NCBI GenBank assembly: GCA_022775005.1
Contig: JALFJR010000100.1
Span: 1 to 49,368 of the forward strand
DNA from: Parabacteroides sp.
GTDB lineage: Bacteria; Bacteroidota; Bacteroidia; Bacteroidales; Tannerellaceae
Direction of reading: 5' to 3'
DNA: 49,368 nucleotides
Shown here: positions 41,925 to 49,368 of the stretch, in pieces
Numbering within the stretch: position 1 is the first letter of the stretch
How the letters are laid out: each line of letters opens with the position of its first letter
The notes under the pieces: generated by a model
The model's input: the letters and a program-made list of their open reading frames with translations, nothing else
The model's database searches: none
What the model was told of the DNA's origin: nothing
Position numbers and translations under genes: made by a program

Positions 41925-44900
41925 ATGAAGCACAAAGACATGAAAATTAAGTTAGGTTTGCTTCTTTTCCTCCTCTGTGTGACGCTCTGTCCCGCATGGG
42001 CGCAGTCCTTCAGCGTGACGGGTACAGTGGTGGATGAGCAGTCAGAACCTGTGATCGGTGCTTCTATTTTGGTGAAAGGAACCAATAGAGGAATGATTAC
42101 CGACATGGATGGTAAATTCCACTTGAATGATGTGCGCGCTTCTGACGTGCTGGTCGTCTCTTTCGTCGGTTTGCAGACGCAAGAGGTGAAGGCGAAAGAA
42201 CGGATGCGCATCGTGTTAACATCCACTTCCGAGGAATTGGATGAAGTGATTGTAACGGCCTTTGGTACGGCCAAGAAATCGGCGTTCACTGGTTCGGCCA
42301 CCGTATTGAATAAGGCAACTATCGAGAAGAAGCAGGTAACCAATGTGTTACAGACCTTGGCCGGTGAGGTCCCGGGTTTGCAGATGGCTCCTTCTACAGC
42401 CCCTGGATCTACCTCATCCATCTTGATTCGAGGAGAGGGATCTATCAATGCTGGAACTGCCCCGCTGATCGTATTAGACGGCATGATCTATGAGGGTGGT
42501 TGGAACAACATTAACCCACAAGATGTGGAGAGCATCACGGTTTTGAAAGATGCGGCCTCCAATGCGCTGTATGGTGCGCGGGGTGCGAATGGTGTGATCA
42601 TCATTACGACAAAGAAGGGGGAAGCCGGTAAAGGCTTGATCACGGTAGATGCGAAATGGGGTGGCAACTCACGAGGACTGCCCGACTATGATCGCATCAC
42701 GAATCCGGGTGAATACTATGAGATGTATTACCAGGCGCTTTACGACAACTATGTGAGTAAAGGGTCGAGTGCGCTTGCCGCTCACCAGAAAGCCAATGAG
42801 AATCTGTTTGGTGACGCTTCGGTAGGAGGTTTGGGCTACAATATCTATACGGTGCCCGATGGCGAGTATTTGATTGGTTCAAACGGCAAACTCAACCCGA
42901 ATGCGACGTTAGGTCGTCGTATCTACCAAAATGGGCAGGTTTATACGCTTTATCCCGATGATTGGACGGATGAGGCTTATGGGGTCGGCTTACGTCAGGA
43001 GTATAACCTGAGTATCTCCGGAGGTAGCAACAATGCGCAACTTTATAGTTCGTTTGGTTATTTGAAAGATGAGGGTATTGTTGACGCTTCTGATTATGAG
43101 CGTTTCACGGCTCGTCTGCGTGCCAATTACCAGGCAAAGCCCTGGTTGCTCTTCGGGGCGAACGTCAGCTATACCCGTGGACAGACCCACAACGTGTATA
43201 ACGATGGTTCCTATAATAATAGCAGTGTCTTCACACAGGTATCCAACACGGCACCGATCTATCCGATGTATGTACGCGATGGGGAGGGGAATATCATGTC
43301 CGATAATAACGGTATCTTGTATGATTGGGGTAATGGTGTTTATAATGAGAATAGTATCATCCGTCCCTTCTGTAACAATGTGAACAATGTCAACAGCCTT
43401 TTGATTGATTATTCGGGTTCAAAGAGCAACGCTGTGAATACGGATGCGTTTGTCGATATCTCCTTCTTGAAAGATTTTAAGTTTTCGTTTAAGGTGGGTA
43501 CATCGTTGTTGGAAGAGCGTGCGAGCAGTACGACGAACCCCTTCTATGGCTATTATGCGCAGCAGGGTGGTACCAGCTACGTGAGCCATGTGCGAACCAT
43601 GACGTTGAACCTGCAACAGGTGTTGAACTGGACCAAGGCGTTTGGTCATCATCACCTCAATTTGATGGTCGGTCATGAGAGCTACAATTACGATTTCGAG
43701 TCGTTGGATGCGACGAAGGCGGGCGCCGTGGATTACTTCGGCAACTTGGAGTTGAATGGTTACTTGAACTCCTACGGCATCCCCTCCTCGTATGCGGAGG
43801 ACTACAACACGGAGGGCTATCTGTTCCGAGGCATGTATGATTACAATGAGCGTTACTTTGCGCAATTCTCTTATCGGCGCGATGCCTCCTCCATGTTCCA
43901 TCCCGACAACCGCTGGGGTAACTTCTGGTCGTTAGGTGGTGCTTGGATCATCAGTAAGGAGGAGTGGTTCAATGCGGATTGGATCAACACCTTGAAACTG
44001 AAGGCCTCTTATGGAGAGCAGGGTAATCACAACATTGGTTATTTCCGTTATGTCAATACCTACACGACTAATAGTGTGAATGGCGACCTTTCGTTAGACT
44101 TCAATAGCAAGGGTAACAAAGAGATCACGTGGGAAAAGAATGGCAATCTCAACGTGGGTGTGGAGTTTGAGTTGTTCAAGCATCGCCTGAATGGTGGCGT
44201 GGAGTTCTACAACCGTACGACGCGCGACATGTTGATGTGGTTCAGCACACCGACGACCTTGGGTTATAGTGGTTACTACCAGAATGTAGGTGACATGCGT
44301 AATCGTGGTTTGGAGCTGACCTTGTCAGGAACCCCCATCCGTACACGTCAGTTTGAATGGAGCTTGAACTTGAACCTCACCTATAATCACCAACGGGTGA
44401 CCCACCTCGATGAGGCGAATAAGAGCATGACGGTGGATGGCTATAACGGCTTCCAGCAGGGTAACGACTATTTTATTGGAGAGGGCTTGCCTTTGAACAC
44501 CTTCTATATTTTGAAATATGCCGGTCCGTCAGAGGAGGGTGCTTCACAGTGGTACAAGACCGACGAGAATGGCAATGAGGTGAAGACCACGAACTATAGC
44601 GAGGGAACCTATCATTTGATTAAGGGACAATCTCCCGTCTATGGTGGTTTCGGTACGACTATCAGTGCTTTCGGTTTCGACCTCTCCGCACAGTTCACCT
44701 ATAACCTCGGTGGTAAGGGTTACGATGCGCAATATGCTTATTTGATGAGTAGTCCCTATTCGGGTGTGACCGGAAGTGCGATCCATGCGGATTTGCGTGA
44801 TGCGTGGAGCGTAGATAACACCGATTCCAACATCCCGCGTTTCCAGTTTGGCGATGAATATACCGGCATCATTTCGGATCGCTATTTGATCAGCAAGACT

Positions 44901-45110
44901 TACTTGAACCTGCAAAACATGCAGTTGGGCTATACGGTGCCTGCAGTGTTCACGGCGAAGTTAGGTTTGAGCAAGTTGCGTCTTTATGTGACTGGCGATA
45001 ACCTTTACCTTTGGTCTAAACGCAAAGGGTATGACCCACGTACCAGCTCCGGCTATGGTGTATATAGCCCGATGCGAACGATCTCAGGTGGTGTAAATCT
45101 TCAGTTCTAA
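41925..45110 (+). CDS. SusC/RagA-family TonB-dependent outer-membrane transporter
   Basis: A 1061-residue protein. Signal peptide to about residue 26 (ending PAWA). A CarboxypepD_reg-like domain follows (FSVTGTVVDEQSEPVIGASI, DMDGKFHLNDV). The TonB box/plug signature is ELDEVIVTAFGTAKKSAFTG, then VPGLQM, IRGEGSINAGTAPLIVLDG and NPQDVESITVLKDAASNALY with GARGANGVIIITTKKG. A beta-barrel of about 800 residues ends in SGGVNLQF with the C-terminal Phe. With the SusD partner 10 bases downstream it should form the lidded importer; peptide cargo is inferred from the M64 neighbour. An ATG at 41940 is an alternative start. Confidence 0.95.
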   Translation: MKHKDMKIKLGLLLFLLCVTLCPAWAQSFSVTGTVVDEQSEPVIGASILVKGTNRGMITDMDGKFHLNDVRASDVLVVSFVGLQTQEVKAKERMRIVLTSTSEELDEVIVTAFGTAKKSAFTGSATVLNKATIEKKQVTNVLQTLAGEVPGLQMAPSTAPGSTSSILIRGEGSINAGTAPLIVLDGMIYEGGWNNINPQDVESITVLKDAASNALYGARGANGVIIITTKKGEAGKGLITVDAKWGGNSRGLPDYDRITNPGEYYEMYYQALYDNYVSKGSSALAAHQKANENLFGDASVGGLGYNIYTVPDGEYLIGSNGKLNPNATLGRRIYQNGQVYTLYPDDWTDEAYGVGLRQEYNLSISGGSNNAQLYSSFGYLKDEGIVDASDYERFTARLRANYQAKPWLLFGANVSYTRGQTHNVYNDGSYNNSSVFTQVSNTAPIYPMYVRDGEGNIMSDNNGILYDWGNGVYNENSIIRPFCNNVNNVNSLLIDYSGSKSNAVNTDAFVDISFLKDFKFSFKVGTSLLEERASSTTNPFYGYYAQQGGTSYVSHVRTMTLNLQQVLNWTKAFGHHHLNLMVGHESYNYDFESLDATKAGAVDYFGNLELNGYLNSYGIPSSYAEDYNTEGYLFRGMYDYNERYFAQFSYRRDASSMFHPDNRWGNFWSLGGAWIISKEEWFNADWINTLKLKASYGEQGNHNIGYFRYVNTYTTNSVNGDLSLDFNSKGNKEITWEKNGNLNVGVEFELFKHRLNGGVEFYNRTTRDMLMWFSTPTTLGYSGYYQNVGDMRNRGLELTLSGTPIRTRQFEWSLNLNLTYNHQRVTHLDEANKSMTVDGYNGFQQGNDYFIGEGLPLNTFYILKYAGPSEEGASQWYKTDENGNEVKTTNYSEGTYHLIKGQSPVYGGFGTTISAFGFDLSAQFTYNLGGKGYDAQYAYLMSSPYSGVTGSAIHADLRDAWSVDNTDSNIPRFQFGDEYTGIISDRYLISKTYLNLQNMQLGYTVPAVFTAKLGLSKLRLYVTGDNLYLWSKRKGYDPRTSSGYGVYSPMRTISGGVNLQF

Positions 45111-45120
45111 CCAAATTAAA

Positions 45121-46866
45121 ATGAATGAAATGAAAAAGGTTATTCTAAATATAGCTATGTTGGCCACTATGGGTATTGCATGCAGTGGCTGCATTGACGA
45201 GAGTTTCCCGAATGATGATTATGTGACGGAGGACCAGGTGGATCAGATGGCATCAGGTATGGATGGACTGGTGAATGCCATTGCGGGCCATTTGGGTATG
45301 AGCGAGACCTACGGCTCGTATGAGTTTGACCTGGGATATGCGGGTCTGGGCATGATCCGTGATGTGCTGGTGACCGATGTGACGATCTATTCGCCGGGTT
45401 ATGACTATTTCTACTACTGGGCCAGCGATACCTATCTCGGTGGTAACTATTCGACCGCTTATTTCCCTTGGGGCTATTATTACAAATGGATCGAGAAGAG
45501 CAACATCATCTTGCGCAAGGAGTTCAAGGAGAGCAACAAGATCTATTTTGGCGTGGCGCATTTCTATCGGGCATGGGCCTATTTCGATTTAGTGCGCATG
45601 TACGAGTTCAAGAAGACGGGCGTGAGCAGTCTCGATCAACAGGCGGAGGCGAACGGCATCTATGGGCAGACCGTGCCTATCATCCGTGAGAACACCACGG
45701 AGGCGGAGGCTCGCAACACGCCGCGTGCGATGTTCTATGACATGTATCGTTTCATCCTCGATGACTTGACCCAGGCGGAGGCGTATTTGGCCGATTATCG
45801 GGAGAGCGATCGCAAGGCACACAATATCCCCGACATCAGCGTAGTGCATGGTTTGATGGCTCGTTTCTACTTGGAGCTGGGCACTCGTTTTGAGTTGGCT
45901 CCGGCTGATCTATCTACCTATCAGTCCTCGGGCGTGGACTTGGGTGTCGCATCGGCGAAGGATGCCTATGCAAAGGCAGCTTCCTATGCGGAGCGTGCGA
46001 TTGCCGCCTCCTCTTCCACACCGCTCAACGAGGATCGCTGGTTTGGTGGTAGCGGGTATAGCAATGGCTTTAACAGTGCCTCCGACTGGATGTTGGGCGC
46101 TTTGGTCAGTAAGGAGATCATGAGTACCTCTGAGTGGCGCAACTTTATTGGTCACATGTCGCCTGAGCAATATTACGGGGTGGGTGGTATCTCTTTTGAG
46201 AGTGCGACCAATACCTATACCAATGCCTATGGCGCGCAGCGCATCATCGACCGTTCGTTGTATGACCAAATCTCCGATACGGACTGGCGAAAGCTGACTT
46301 GGTTGAATCCGGCGGATGAGGGAAAGAGTAACGGAGGCAAGTACAAAACCTCTGTGACGGATGGCCATTTCAAGATGATCCCGGCGTATGCCAGCTTCAA
46401 GTTCCGCCCGAAAGAGAATGAGCGGAGTGATTACAGTGTCAGTGCGGCGGTGGATTATCCGTTGATGCGTATTGAAGAGATGTTTTTCATCCAAGCCGAG
46501 GCGTTAGCGGCCAGTCAAGGCGTGGCAGCCGGTGAGGCAGTCTTAGAAACACTCATGGCTACCCGTGATGCGAATTACACATGCAACGCCACCTCTTTGG
46601 CCACTTTCCGCAAGGAGTTGATGTTGCAGAAACGCATTGAGTTTTGGGGTGAGGGCATCCTCTATTGGGACTACAAACGGTTGAACTTGCAAGTGATGCG
46701 TGGTTACATAGGCACCAATTCTCCTACAAGCTATCGTTTGAACAGTATCGATGGCTATTGCGCACCTTGGTTCAATTTCTTTATCCCCATCAAGGAGTAT
46801 GGTATGAATACGGCGATGAAGGCTAATCCCGATCCGTCCGGTTCAATTGACCCATGGGAGGAATAA
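45121..46866 (+). CDS. SusD/RagB-family outer-membrane lipoprotein
   Basis: A 581-residue lipoprotein. The signal peptide (MKKVILNIAMLATMGIAC) offers two possible lipid cysteines, GIAC or CSGC, just before IDESFPNDDYVT. Typical SusD features are present: YYKWIEKSNIILRKE, FYRAWAYFDLVRMYEF, AEARNTPRAMFYDMYRFILD, VHGLMARFYLELG, PLMRIEEMFFIQAEALA and the C-terminal ELMLQKRIEFWGEGILYWDY. It acts as the hinged lid that binds the ligand above the RagA barrel. No glycoside hydrolase is in the operon, unlike a normal polysaccharide locus. An ATG at 45130 is an alternative start. Confidence 0.94.
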   Translation: MNEMKKVILNIAMLATMGIACSGCIDESFPNDDYVTEDQVDQMASGMDGLVNAIAGHLGMSETYGSYEFDLGYAGLGMIRDVLVTDVTIYSPGYDYFYYWASDTYLGGNYSTAYFPWGYYYKWIEKSNIILRKEFKESNKIYFGVAHFYRAWAYFDLVRMYEFKKTGVSSLDQQAEANGIYGQTVPIIRENTTEAEARNTPRAMFYDMYRFILDDLTQAEAYLADYRESDRKAHNIPDISVVHGLMARFYLELGTRFELAPADLSTYQSSGVDLGVASAKDAYAKAASYAERAIAASSSTPLNEDRWFGGSGYSNGFNSASDWMLGALVSKEIMSTSEWRNFIGHMSPEQYYGVGGISFESATNTYTNAYGAQRIIDRSLYDQISDTDWRKLTWLNPADEGKSNGGKYKTSVTDGHFKMIPAYASFKFRPKENERSDYSVSAAVDYPLMRIEEMFFIQAEALAASQGVAAGEAVLETLMATRDANYTCNATSLATFRKELMLQKRIEFWGEGILYWDYKRLNLQVMRGYIGTNSPTSYRLNSIDGYCAPWFNFFIPIKEYGMNTAMKANPDPSGSIDPWEE

Positions 46867-46899
46867 TTCAGAGTAATGAACGGTTAAACAAATGAGATT

Positions 46900-47784
46900 A
46901 TGATTTGCAATACATATTTTCGATTCTTGCCGCTACTCAGCATCTTGCTCTTGGGGGTTGTGGCTTGCGATAACAACGATGAGGATTGGGCAGCCGGTCC
47001 GGCCGTGAAGGGAACGGTTTCCGTCTATTTCTCCAGCGAGAATGAGACTGCGATTATTTCGACACCGGAAGAGTTTGCCACCGATCCGACCTTCACTTTG
47101 ACGCTGAAGCGTAGTGACGCGATGGGTTCGCTCACTGTGCCTATCGAGGTAGAGACGAATGAGGGTAATTTCCAAGTACCCAATCAGGCCGAGTTCGCGG
47201 AAGGGGTAGCCGAGACCTCGTTGACCATCAATTTTGGTCAGATAGAGAGCTTCAAGACCTGCGCATTGAAGCTGCGGGTGGGTGAGGAGTATGCCAATCC
47301 CTATGCACAACAAGATGGTTTGGACTATTACGACGGAACGGTGTTGGTTTCCCAATGGACCAAGATCGTGGAGAACGCCTCTTTTGCTTTCTCCAGCCTT
47401 TACCCCGTGGTGCAATCTCCGATCTACCATTTGGAGGGCGTGAATCGTTTTCGTATCGAGAACTTCTTGGGCTCGTCTTATGATTTGGTGTTCCGTTTGG
47501 AAGGCGCAAAAGTACAAGCGGACGATCCCGCTACTTGGGAAGGGGAACTCTATCCGCTCTCGAATGCGGAATGGGATGAGTATGGCTATTGGTGGTTGCT
47601 GAATAATGCAGGGGATGACTATGCGACGTGGGCGATCTCCGGGCAACCGATTGCATATATTGAGTTCTATTACGGAACGGGTTACAGCACCTTCTCAAAT
47701 GCCAATAAGATGCTCAAGTTGACACCTTATGTCTATCAAGATGAGGCCAATGGCGGATGGAATTATATCACCGCTACCTGGTAA
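46900..47784 (+). CDS. Surface-type lipoprotein after RagAB, Calx-beta-like
   Basis: A 294-residue lipoprotein (lipobox LLLGVVAC, Cys23) with an acidic stretch DNNDED directly after the cysteine, which in Bacteroidetes favours surface export. Residues about 40-145 resemble a Calx-beta-like strand domain (VSVYFSSENETAIISTPEEF, FTLTLKRSDAMGSLTVPIEV). The C-terminal ~150 residues are aromatic-rich (EYGYWWLLNN, YIEFYYGTGYSTF) and could bind ligand. Not recognised beyond this; similar lipoproteins often follow SusD genes and act as surface glycan- or peptide-binding proteins. 33 bases after the RagB gene. Confidence 0.7.
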   Translation: MICNTYFRFLPLLSILLLGVVACDNNDEDWAAGPAVKGTVSVYFSSENETAIISTPEEFATDPTFTLTLKRSDAMGSLTVPIEVETNEGNFQVPNQAEFAEGVAETSLTINFGQIESFKTCALKLRVGEEYANPYAQQDGLDYYDGTVLVSQWTKIVENASFAFSSLYPVVQSPIYHLEGVNRFRIENFLGSSYDLVFRLEGAKVQADDPATWEGELYPLSNAEWDEYGYWWLLNNAGDDYATWAISGQPIAYIEFYYGTGYSTFSNANKMLKLTPYVYQDEANGGWNYITATW

Positions 47785-47821
47785 TGAGAATCAGTATGAA
47801 TCCATTTAAAAAGGAATGACA

Positions 47822-49198
47822 ATGAATCGAATAATGCAATATTTCAAGCAGCTGGTTTTGATAGCCGGATGCTGTCTCGTCGGTTTATTCACGGCGTGTG
47901 AAGAGGACGAGTTGGTGACTACGCCGTTGGATACTCCCTCAATCAGTGCGGGTGCGGCAACAGTCTCTACGTTGACCTTCTCTTGGGACAAGGTGGCCAA
48001 TGTGTCGCAATATGCCTATGAGTTGAAAGATCCGGAGGGTGAGTTAGTGAAGGGAGATGTGATCACGACAAACACAGTCTCTTTCAATGGGTTGAAGGCA
48101 AAGACAACTTACACGCTTGATGTGTGGGCCTATGGAGCTATGAACAGCACCTACGGAACCTCTCCGGTAGCCTCTCTGACAGCCTCTACGACTGATTATA
48201 TCGGCTTGGAGAAGCCCAATCCCATCGTTGAGGTCAGTGGTGGTACTGTGACGATCACTTGGGACCCCGTGCCTCATGCTGATTATTACATTTATTATTA
48301 TACGAATGAGCAGGGTGAAGAGTCTGAACTGTTTAAGACTTCAGATACCTCTGTGAGCCTGGGTCTGGAAAGCGGTACGTATGAACTTTGCATGTCCGCC
48401 CATTCGAATGATGTGAATTATGTGACCAATCAGGAGGCTAAGCTCTCTATCACGGTGACAAAGAGAGAACAGTATCGTGCGCAAGGAACCTTCACCTATG
48501 GTGAGAACAGTTGGGAATCGACGATTGTCTCCTATGGCAACGGCGAGTATTCGATCCTGAATTGGCACGGTACGGAGGGCTATGACATGGACTTCACGTT
48601 GGCTGAGGATGGCACGGCTGAGTTCTCTTCAGCGTATGAGTCGGATGACTGGTATTTTTATATCCCGATGGATGCCGATTATGTGGCTTATCCTTATAAA
48701 GGCTATAGTTCTTGGGAGAAAGAGGGCGACAACATGACCTTCTATTTCTACGAGTATTATGTGGGTGACTATTGCTCATTCACTTGGACGGAGTCTCAGC
48801 AATCCGCATTGACCGTGGATCAGCTGGTAGGTAGCTATAAAGAGGTGGCTTCCGGCTATGATTACAACATCTGGGGATGGGGAACCACAGACTACTCTTT
48901 CGCTTACGATGACAACACCGTGACGATCTCGAAGGTGGATGAGACAACCGTGAAGTTGTTGGGCTTCTACTGGTGCTCAGAAGAATTAGTAGGTACGGTA
49001 GATGTGATGGCGCGCACCATTACTTTCCAGCCGCAAACCTTGGGCACCTACTATACATTTGCACAAGAGACGGATGAACAGGCTCCCGTGGTGGCTACTA
49101 TCGCTGAGGATGGCACCATCCAGATCAAGGGCTGGGGTGCTTGGTATGGCGGTTATACCTATATCGAAGGAGCGCAGACCCAATTAAGTAAACAATAA
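47822..49198 (+). CDS. Fibronectin type III lipoprotein
   Basis: A 458-residue lipoprotein with lipobox VGLFTAC (Cys26), followed by EEDE, a likely surface-export signal. Two fibronectin type III-like domains lie at about residues 38-125 (STLTFSWDKVANVSQYAYEL) and 133-215 (VTITWDPVPHADYYIYYYTN). Two later beta-rich parts (about 225-330 and 335-456) are rich in Tyr and Trp. An AAGGA at 47811-47815 sits 6 bases before the ATG at 47822 but abuts the ATG at 47816, so 47822 is chosen. Probably a surface binding protein of the RagAB locus; ligand unknown. Confidence 0.75.
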   Translation: MNRIMQYFKQLVLIAGCCLVGLFTACEEDELVTTPLDTPSISAGAATVSTLTFSWDKVANVSQYAYELKDPEGELVKGDVITTNTVSFNGLKAKTTYTLDVWAYGAMNSTYGTSPVASLTASTTDYIGLEKPNPIVEVSGGTVTITWDPVPHADYYIYYYTNEQGEESELFKTSDTSVSLGLESGTYELCMSAHSNDVNYVTNQEAKLSITVTKREQYRAQGTFTYGENSWESTIVSYGNGEYSILNWHGTEGYDMDFTLAEDGTAEFSSAYESDDWYFYIPMDADYVAYPYKGYSSWEKEGDNMTFYFYEYYVGDYCSFTWTESQQSALTVDQLVGSYKEVASGYDYNIWGWGTTDYSFAYDDNTVTISKVDETTVKLLGFYWCSEELVGTVDVMARTITFQPQTLGTYYTFAQETDEQAPVVATIAEDGTIQIKGWGAWYGGYTYIEGAQTQLSKQ

Positions 49199-49256
49199 CG
49201 TAATATATAAGTACAGAACAATTCAATTATTAATCATTCATTAAATTATTATCACT

Positions 49257-49368
49257 ATGGATAACGCGATTTTTAGATTCCCGAAGCCGGCGAATGAGCC
49301 GGTGAAAGCCTATGCACCGGGTTCACCCGAGAAAGCTGCTTTGAAGCAAGCCTTGGAGCAGTTGAGTG
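49257..49368 (+). CDS. pruA: 1-pyrroline-5-carboxylate dehydrogenase, start only
   Basis: The first 37 codons before the window edge: MDNAIFRFPKPANEPVKAYA, then PGSPEKAALKQALEQLS. This is the characteristic N-terminus of Bacteroidetes L-glutamate-gamma-semialdehyde dehydrogenases, which carry out the second step of proline breakdown to glutamate. It follows the RagAB lipoproteins by 58 AT-rich bases without a visible terminator or -7 box. The assignment rests on a short segment. Confidence 0.7.
   Translation, partial: MDNAIFRFPKPANEPVKAYAPGSPEKAALKQALEQLS

Noticed and set aside
42697-46494. Several minus-strand open frames under the RagAB genes
   Set aside because: Shadow frames with isoleucine/arginine-rich translations and no recognisable domain; the plus-strand genes are certain.

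Overview
The window looks like chromosomal DNA of a gut-type Bacteroidales, most likely Parabacteroides or a close relative. The evidence is a SusC/SusD (RagA/RagB) pair, a bifunctional fucokinase/GDP-fucose enzyme (Fkp), several families that are mostly restricted to Bacteroidetes (DUF4494, DUF5686, DUF4837, a 6-bladed beta-propeller protein, the archaeal-type debranching/GT4/GH57 glycogen cluster), and Bacteroidetes-type promoters (-7 TAnnTTTG, with a -33 TTG/TTTG about 20 bases upstream in the clearest cases). No rRNA, tRNA or CRISPR array was seen. Genus and species are inference.

Layout. 1-440: end of an IS982-family element whose transposase has lost its middle. 494-2895: sugar-type MFS permease divergent from an AraC regulator. 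3002-5801: operon of a secreted cyclophilin, a cytoplasmic cyclophilin and a MATE exporter. 5884-11409 (minus): outer-membrane DUF5686 protein and fkp. 11552-13742: DUF4494 protein, YggS-type PLP protein and a dihydroorotate dehydrogenase-like protein. 13845-15918 (minus): glutaredoxin-like protein, TIGR01212 radical SAM protein and a phosphodiesterase lipoprotein. 16045-16198: an array of 22-bp tandem repeats. 16284-19311: dipeptidyl peptidase IV and lipA. 19446-20642: membrane protein with a Nudix-like tail.

20955-27569 is the most notable region. It is a four-gene operon with its own strong promoter: a C39-like/VKOR/thioredoxin fusion, a short HlyD-type adaptor, a C39-peptidase ABC exporter and a second ABC exporter. 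The last three match the three-part NHLM (nitrile-hydratase-leader microcin) peptide export set. No precursor peptide, modification enzyme or outer-membrane channel lies beside it, so the cargo is unknown. The oxidising VKOR/thioredoxin protein suggests a disulfide-containing product.

27575-33164: a small phosphoesterase (minus), polyphosphate kinase with a membrane-anchored coiled-coil/HTH-like protein, a DUF4837 lipoprotein and a frameshifted beta-propeller gene. 33221-35323 (minus): secreted M3 peptidase. 35612-40174: glycogen-type operon (debranching enzyme, glycosyltransferase, GH57-like protein with an apparently lost catalytic Asp). 40626-49198: M64 metallopeptidase, RagA/SusC, RagB/SusD and two surface-type lipoproteins, probably a peptide or glycoprotein capture locus. 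49257 to the end: start of a proline-catabolism dehydrogenase (pruA).
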